Assembly (NCBI GenBank): GCA_029863825.1
Contig: JAOTUP010000014.1
Span: 1 to 13,775 of the forward strand
DNA from: Acidobacteriota bacterium
GTDB taxonomy: Bacteria > Acidobacteriota > Thermoanaerobaculia > Multivoradales > JAHEKO01
Length of the DNA: 13,775 nucleotides
Direction of reading: 5' to 3'
The first letter of the stretch is position 1; every line of letters starts with the position of its first letter. A model generated the notes under the pieces. The model saw only the letters and a program-made list of their open reading frames with translations. It was not told the DNA's origin and did no database searches. Both the position numbers and the translations under genes were made by a program. Of this stretch, positions 7,439 to 13,775 are shown piece after piece.

Positions 7439-7465
7439 GATCGACTTCGTCAAGTATAGCCCCGT

Positions 7466-7497
7466 CTCGCGAGAGGCTCGCGAGTAGCTCGGAGCTA
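7466..7497. repeat. Tandem palindromes between DUF2892 gene and sensor kinase
   Basis: The 8-base palindrome CTCGCGAG occurs twice (7466-7473 and 7477-7484), separated by AGG, so the pair can also fold as an 8-base-pair hairpin. It is immediately followed by the inverted repeat TAGCTC-G-GAGCTA (7485-7497), whose right end is the DUF2892 stop codon. No T-run follows. It may attenuate, process or bind a protein between the first and second genes of this operon. Confidence 0.5.
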
Positions 7498-7725
7498 CTT
7501 GCCGCGCCGCGCTCCCAGAACGTCACCCTTGCGTGAGTTGTAGTCCAGCATGGCGTAGAGAGGACACCACCCGATGGCGCCGGTGATCAATGGAAACCAG
7601 CCGAGGAGCTTGAACGCGACTCCCCAAAGGTCATCCACGACGCCGCTCCATCCGAGAACCAGGAGGACGACTCCAATCGTCACGCGGACGACACGCTCGA
7701 TCTCGTTTTCGTTACTGAAGCTCAT
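7495..7725 (-). CDS. DUF2892 family small inner-membrane protein
   Basis: A 76-residue protein with the DUF2892 layout: a short polar start, NEIERVVRVTIGVVLLVLGW as helix 1, a second hydrophobic helix ending LLGWFPLITGAIGWCPLY, and a short basic tail. Members are small membrane proteins of unclear role, sometimes fused to rhodanese domains (as in YgaP). The single Cys in the WCPLY motif is typical. ATG 7725 gives the family-like start; the frame is open to an ATG at 7755 and neither has a good ribosome site. It is the first gene of the leftward unit, 56 bases before the sensor kinase, suggesting co-expression. Confidence 0.8.
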   Translation of the reverse strand: MSFSNENEIERVVRVTIGVVLLVLGWSGVVDDLWGVAFKLLGWFPLITGAIGWCPLYAMLDYNSRKGDVLGARRGK

Positions 7726-7784
7726 CGGCGATCGTTGCGGTCGACATGCCCGCATAGGATGCTAAGAACCCGGAAGCTTCGCCA

Positions 7785-7798
7785 CACCCGGAGGGGTG
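7785..7798. repeat. Small inverted repeat in the divergent region
   Basis: CACCC-GGAG-GGGTG, a perfect 5-base-pair stem with a 4-base loop, 60 bases upstream of the DUF2892 start. Possible operator or leader hairpin. Confidence 0.35.
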
Positions 7799-7801
7799 GG
7801 T

Positions 7802-7859
7802 GCCTGGTATCCGATGGGCGGGTAGCACGCCGAGGTGGGCTATCGGACACCTCCAAGGC
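7802..7859. promoter_or_regulatory. Long imperfect inverted repeat between the divergent operons
   Basis: The 14-base arms 7806-7819 (GGTATCCGATGGGC) and 7838-7851 (reverse complement GGTGTCCGATAGCC) match at 11 of 14 positions, two of the mismatches being transitions that allow G-U pairs. Outer GCCT (7802-7805) and AGGC (7856-7859) extend the symmetry, with an inner GGCG/CGCC pair. It lies upstream of the predicted act promoter and also upstream of the DUF2892-kinase-regulator unit, so it could be a shared operator or a structured leader of the leftward transcript. I recognise no known riboswitch in it. Confidence 0.45.
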
Positions 7860-7899
7860 CTGCAAACAGTCGATCGGCGTCCCGGTACTGTGCGCGGGG

Positions 7900-7927
7900 T
7901 TGACAGCGAGATGTGGGCGGATATGCT
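7900..7927 (+). promoter_or_regulatory. Predicted sigma70-type promoter of the act operon
   Basis: A perfect -35 TTGACA (7900-7905), a 16-base spacer and a -10 TATGCT (7922-7927, 4 of 6 consensus positions). The start of transcription would fall near 7933-7935, leaving a leader of about 85 bases before actA. Confidence 0.6.
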
Positions 7928-7935
7928 TTGGCGCG

Positions 7936-7957
7936 GCTTGTGAAACTCGTCACAAGC
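7936..7957. promoter_or_regulatory. CRP/FNR-superfamily-type operator in the act leader
   Basis: GCTTGTGA-N6-TCACAAGC is a perfect inverted repeat with 8-base arms and contains exactly TGTGA-N6-TCACA, the consensus core for CRP-type regulators. Its centre lies about 12 bases downstream of the predicted transcription start, a position that would favour repression unless another promoter is used. It could alternatively act as an RNA hairpin. Confidence 0.55.
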
Positions 7958-8017
7958 GACGTCGTCCGTGACTGTCCGGCAACTGCTCGGATATCGTTCG
8001 ACTTTCTCGGTTCGACC

Positions 8018-8665
8018 ATGGCACAGATCTTCCTTCGCAGCACGAACACCATCGCCCGGGTGTCCATCGTCGTCCTTCTCATCCTCGGAGCCGGACTCGG
8101 GTGGCTGCTGTCAGCATTCAGCCGCTCGGCGTACTCCACCGATCAGGGCGTGGTGCTCAAACAGCCGATCCCTTTCAGCCACGACCACCACACTGCGGCC
8201 CTGGGCATCGACTGTCGGTACTGCCACACTTCTGTCGAAGAGTCCTCCAGCGCCGGCATCCCCCCAACCGCTACCTGCATGAACTGCCACAAGCAGATCT
8301 GGTCGGATAGCCCGATGCTGGAGTCCGTGAGAACCAGCTTCTCCGCGGGTCAGCCCATCGAGTGGGAGCGCGTCTATGATCTCCCTGACTTCGTCAAGTT
8401 CAATCACTCGATCCACGTAGCCAAGGGCATCGGCTGCGCCAGTTGTCACGGACGAGTCGACCAAATGCCGCTCATTTACCAGGCCGTTTCCCTGAAGATG
8501 GAGTGGTGCCTGGATTGCCACCGGCAGCCTGAGAAGTTCGTTCGTCCGCGGTCCGAGGTATTCAACATGTCGTGGAAATCCACCAACCAGGAGATCCTCG
8601 GTCCAGAACTCGTCGAGGAATACGCCATCAAGAGCAAGATCAACTGTTCGGTGTGTCACCGCTGA
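8018..8665 (+). CDS. actA: Alternative complex III pentaheme cytochrome c subunit ActA
   Basis: A 215-residue subunit that relays electrons in the periplasm from the ActB iron-sulfur chain towards the monoheme subunit or oxidase. An uncleaved signal anchor (about 13-33) follows the typical MAQIFxRSTNT start. Five CxxCH heme sites are present: 66-70, 87-91, 140-144, 164-168 and 210-214, the last one residue from the end, with several extra histidines for bis-His ligation. The frame is open upstream to 7913; ATG 8018 was chosen because the family starts there, although its ribosome site is weak. It is the first gene of the act operon and its TGA overlaps a possible ATG for actB (TGATG). Confidence 0.96.
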   Translation: MAQIFLRSTNTIARVSIVVLLILGAGLGWLLSAFSRSAYSTDQGVVLKQPIPFSHDHHTAALGIDCRYCHTSVEESSSAGIPPTATCMNCHKQIWSDSPMLESVRTSFSAGQPIEWERVYDLPDFVKFNHSIHVAKGIGCASCHGRVDQMPLIYQAVSLKMEWCLDCHRQPEKFVRPRSEVFNMSWKSTNQEILGPELVEEYAIKSKINCSVCHR

Positions 8666-8697
8666 TGTCGAAAACAGGACCCAAGACAGGTTCAACC

Positions 8698-11706
<3,009 letters not shown>

Positions 11707-11708
11707 TC

Positions 11709-13094
11709 GTGAAAGGCAAGAAGCGACGAGAGAGCGTATCGACGACGATCCTGGCCAAAGTGCCGGTCGTCGAGCCGGGACATACTCCGGCGACAGTTAC
11801 CGATCAGATCAGCTCGGTGGTCCTCACGCGCACTCCGAAGTGGTGGTACGCCGCATTCGGCGCCTCGTTTCTCCTCGTTCTGCTGCTCATGCAAGCGGTG
11901 ACGAAGCTGCTCGTCGAAGGCACCGGCATCTGGGGGCTGAATGTTCCGGTCGGCTGGGGTTTCGCCATTATCAACTTCGTCTGGTGGATCGGTATCGGGC
12001 ACGCCGGAACTTTGATTTCCGCCATCTTGCTGCTCCTGCGCCAGCCATGGCGCACCTCGATCAACCGCTTTGCCGAGGCAATGACGCTTTTTGCCGTCGC
12101 CTGCGCGGGGCTGTTCCCGCTCATTCACGTCGGCCGACCATGGCTCGCGTACTGGCTTCTGCCGATTCCCAACACCATGGATATGTGGCCGCAATTCAGA
12201 AGCCCCCTGATCTGGGATGTTTTCGCCGTCTCAACGTACGCCACAGCGTCGCTGCTGTTTTGGTACGTTGGCCTGATTCCTGACCTGGCGACCTTGCGAG
12301 ACCGCTCGATCAGTCGAGTGAGAAAGGTCGTCTACGGGTTCTTTGCCATGGGCTGGCGCGGGTCCGCCCGTCACTGGCACAACTACGAGTCGGCGTATCT
12401 GCTGCTCGCCGGCCTCGCGACTCCATTAGTCGTTTCCGTCCACACGATCGTCAGCTTCGATTTTGCCATCGGGCAGATACCTGGCTGGCACGCGACGATC
12501 TTCCCTCCCTACTTTGTCGCCGGCGCTATCTTCGCGGGCTTCGCAATGGTCATCACTCTCGCCGTGCCGCTGCGGGTGATCTTCCGGCTGCAAGACTTCA
12601 TCACTCTGCGACACATCCAGAGCATGGCGAAGGTCATGCTCGCCACCGGGCTGATCGTCGCCTACGGCTATCTCACCGAGATCTTCATGGCCTTCTACAG
12701 CGGCAATCAGTATGAAGAGTTCATGCTCCTCAACCGCATTCAAGGACCTTATAGATACCACTGGTACGCACTGCTCTTGTGCAACGTCCTCGCACCACAG
12801 TTGATGTGGATCAAGCGGGCCCGCACCTCGCCGTTGATCGTCTTCGTGGTTGCCATGTTCGTCAATGTCGGCATGTGGCTGGAGCGCTTCGTCATCGTCG
12901 TCACCAGTCTGCATCGGGACTTCATGCCCTCATCGTGGGGCATGTACCACGGTACGTACTGGGACTGGGCGACATTTATCGGCACCATCGGCCTCTTCCT
13001 ATCGCTCCTTTTCCTCTTCATCCGCTTCCTGCCGATGATCTCGATGTTTGAAATGCGGACCATCCTGCCCGAATCGGAGGACAGTCAAGCATGA
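11709..13094 (+). CDS. actC: Alternative complex III NrfD-family membrane subunit ActC
   Basis: A 461-residue integral membrane protein with about ten hydrophobic helices. It belongs to the NrfD/PsrC family and forms the quinol-binding and possible proton-translocating part of complex III. Family signatures include NVPVGWGFAIINFVWWIGIGHAGTLIS, the FPLIHVGRPW segment, SPLIWDVFAVSTYATASLLFWYVGLIPD and the later LMWIKRARTSPLI. The start is GTG, two bases after the actB stop, with AAGG 8 bases upstream, and no ATG is available before conserved sequence. Its TGA overlaps the actD ATG (ATGA), a sign of translational coupling. Confidence 0.95.
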   Translation: MKGKKRRESVSTTILAKVPVVEPGHTPATVTDQISSVVLTRTPKWWYAAFGASFLLVLLLMQAVTKLLVEGTGIWGLNVPVGWGFAIINFVWWIGIGHAGTLISAILLLLRQPWRTSINRFAEAMTLFAVACAGLFPLIHVGRPWLAYWLLPIPNTMDMWPQFRSPLIWDVFAVSTYATASLLFWYVGLIPDLATLRDRSISRVRKVVYGFFAMGWRGSARHWHNYESAYLLLAGLATPLVVSVHTIVSFDFAIGQIPGWHATIFPPYFVAGAIFAGFAMVITLAVPLRVIFRLQDFITLRHIQSMAKVMLATGLIVAYGYLTEIFMAFYSGNQYEEFMLLNRIQGPYRYHWYALLLCNVLAPQLMWIKRARTSPLIVFVVAMFVNVGMWLERFVIVVTSLHRDFMPSSWGMYHGTYWDWATFIGTIGLFLSLLFLFIRFLPMISMFEMRTILPESEDSQA

Positions 13095-13642
13095 GCCAGA
13101 CCATGCCGCAGCATCGTCCGATCTACGGGTTGATGGCCGAATTCACTTCCTCTCACGAGCTCCTACGTGCGATTCGCGCCAGCCGTGCCAGCGGCTATAC
13201 AAAGATGGATGCCTACACCCCTTATCCGATCGAAGAGGTGTGGGAAGAGCTCGGACACCATCGATCGAAGCTCCCGGCCATCGTTCTGACAGGAGCGCTC
13301 ATCGGCATCGCTCTCGGCTTCGGACTACAGTATTGGGCCTCTGTCATCAACTACCCGCTCAACATCGGTGGCCGGCCGCTCAACAGCTGGCCCGCCTTCA
13401 TTCCCATCACGTTCGAAGTCACCATTCTCGTGGCGACCCTGTTCGCCGTCGCCGGAATGTTCGTTCTCAACGGGTTACCCATGCCGTTTCATCCGGTCTT
13501 CAACGTCAAGCGCTTCGCTCTGGCTTCGCGTGATCGTTACTTCTTGTGCATCGAAGCGGATGATCTCAATTTCGACCGCGAGGCAACGGCGCAATTCCTC
13601 CAGAACCTCAATCCGACGGAGGTCTCGGAAGTTGCGGGCTAG
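13091..13642 (+). CDS. actD: Alternative complex III subunit ActD (DUF3341)
   Basis: A 183-residue subunit with the DUF3341 layout: a soluble N-terminal domain (YGLMAEFTSSHELLRAIRASRASGYTKMDAYTPYPIEEV), two membrane helices (about 61-86 and 100-130) and a cytoplasmic C-terminal domain (FNVKRFALASRDRYFLCIEADD). In known complexes ActD packs against ActB and ActC. The ATG overlaps the actC stop by four bases and has GGAGG 10 bases upstream. Its last 11 bases overlap the predicted actE start. Confidence 0.95.
   Translation: MSQTMPQHRPIYGLMAEFTSSHELLRAIRASRASGYTKMDAYTPYPIEEVWEELGHHRSKLPAIVLTGALIGIALGFGLQYWASVINYPLNIGGRPLNSWPAFIPITFEVTILVATLFAVAGMFVLNGLPMPFHPVFNVKRFALASRDRYFLCIEADDLNFDREATAQFLQNLNPTEVSEVAG
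13618..13623 (+). promoter_or_regulatory. Ribosome binding site for actE inside actD
   Basis: GGAGGT lies 8 bases before the TTG at 13632. It is the best-placed ribosome site near the actE reading frame and supports a non-ATG start over ATG 13680. Confidence 0.65.
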
Positions 13643-13775
13643 CCATTGGAACCCGACGCGCCGACTCTGGCCGACGGCAATGGCGCTCGCGCTGATCGCC
13701 GGAGGCTGCCGCCAGGACATGCATGATCAGCCGGTCGTCGAGCCCTTCGAAGCAAGCGTGCTCTTCCATGATGGA
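13632..13775 (+). CDS. actE: Alternative complex III monoheme cytochrome subunit ActE (3' end missing)
   Basis: Only 48 codons are visible. From TTG 13632 the protein has a basic start (RASHWNPTRR), a hydrophobic stretch LWPTAMALALIAGG and a lipobox cysteine at Cys26. It continues CRQDMHDQPVVEPFEAS, the characteristic mature N-terminus of the ActE lipoprotein cytochrome. The heme motif lies beyond the window. TTG is favoured by GGAGGT at 8 bases; an ATG at 13680 would leave almost no positive N-region. It completes the usual act gene order, with actF and oxidase genes expected downstream. Confidence 0.85.
   Translation, partial: MRASHWNPTRRLWPTAMALALIAGGCRQDMHDQPVVEPFEASVLFHDG

Overview
The window is a GC-rich bacterial chromosomal segment (roughly 60% GC by eye) from an aerobically respiring Gram-negative organism. 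The key evidence is the start of an alternative complex III operon (actA-actB-actC-actD-actE) on the + strand from 8018 to the window end. This quinol:cytochrome c oxidoreductase replaces the bc1 complex in groups such as Bacteroidota, Acidobacteriota, Gemmatimonadota, Planctomycetota and Myxococcota. The sequence alone does not settle the phylum. I see no rRNA, tRNA, CRISPR array, transposase or phage gene.

Layout. 1-583 (+): 3' end of a family 2 glycosyltransferase. 584-7725 (-), listed from the divergent region leftwards: a small DUF2892 membrane protein, a GAF sensor histidine kinase, a NarL/LuxR-type response regulator, a tandem UspA protein, a lipoprotein cytochrome c, a CtaA-like C-terminal remnant, heme O synthase (CtaB/CyoE), a GNAT acetyltransferase and a trans-sulfuration-family PLP enzyme. 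7726-8017: a divergent control region with a TTGACA/TATGCT promoter, a perfect CRP-type palindrome and a long imperfect inverted repeat. 8018-13775 (+): the act operon, tightly packed with overlapping or nearly touching genes and cut in actE.

The centre of the window reads as one respiratory module. ActA-E pass electrons from quinol to a periplasmic carrier. The lipoprotein cytochrome c could be such a carrier. CtaB (and an intact CtaA, if one exists elsewhere) would make heme O/A for a terminal oxidase that probably lies downstream. The histidine kinase has a GAF domain closely resembling the heme GAF-A domain of Mycobacterium tuberculosis DosS, including the position of the heme-ligand histidine. 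It is followed by a response regulator and a tandem UspA protein, so the - strand genes look like a gas- or redox-sensing regulatory unit facing the respiratory complex it may control.

The most interesting points are the DosS-like sensor beside complex III genes, the CRP-type palindrome just downstream of the act promoter, the apparently truncated and frameshifted ctaA remnant, and unexplained symmetric DNA in the divergent region. No wholly new system is evident. The protein genes all belong to recognisable families, and the novelty lies in their combination and regulation.
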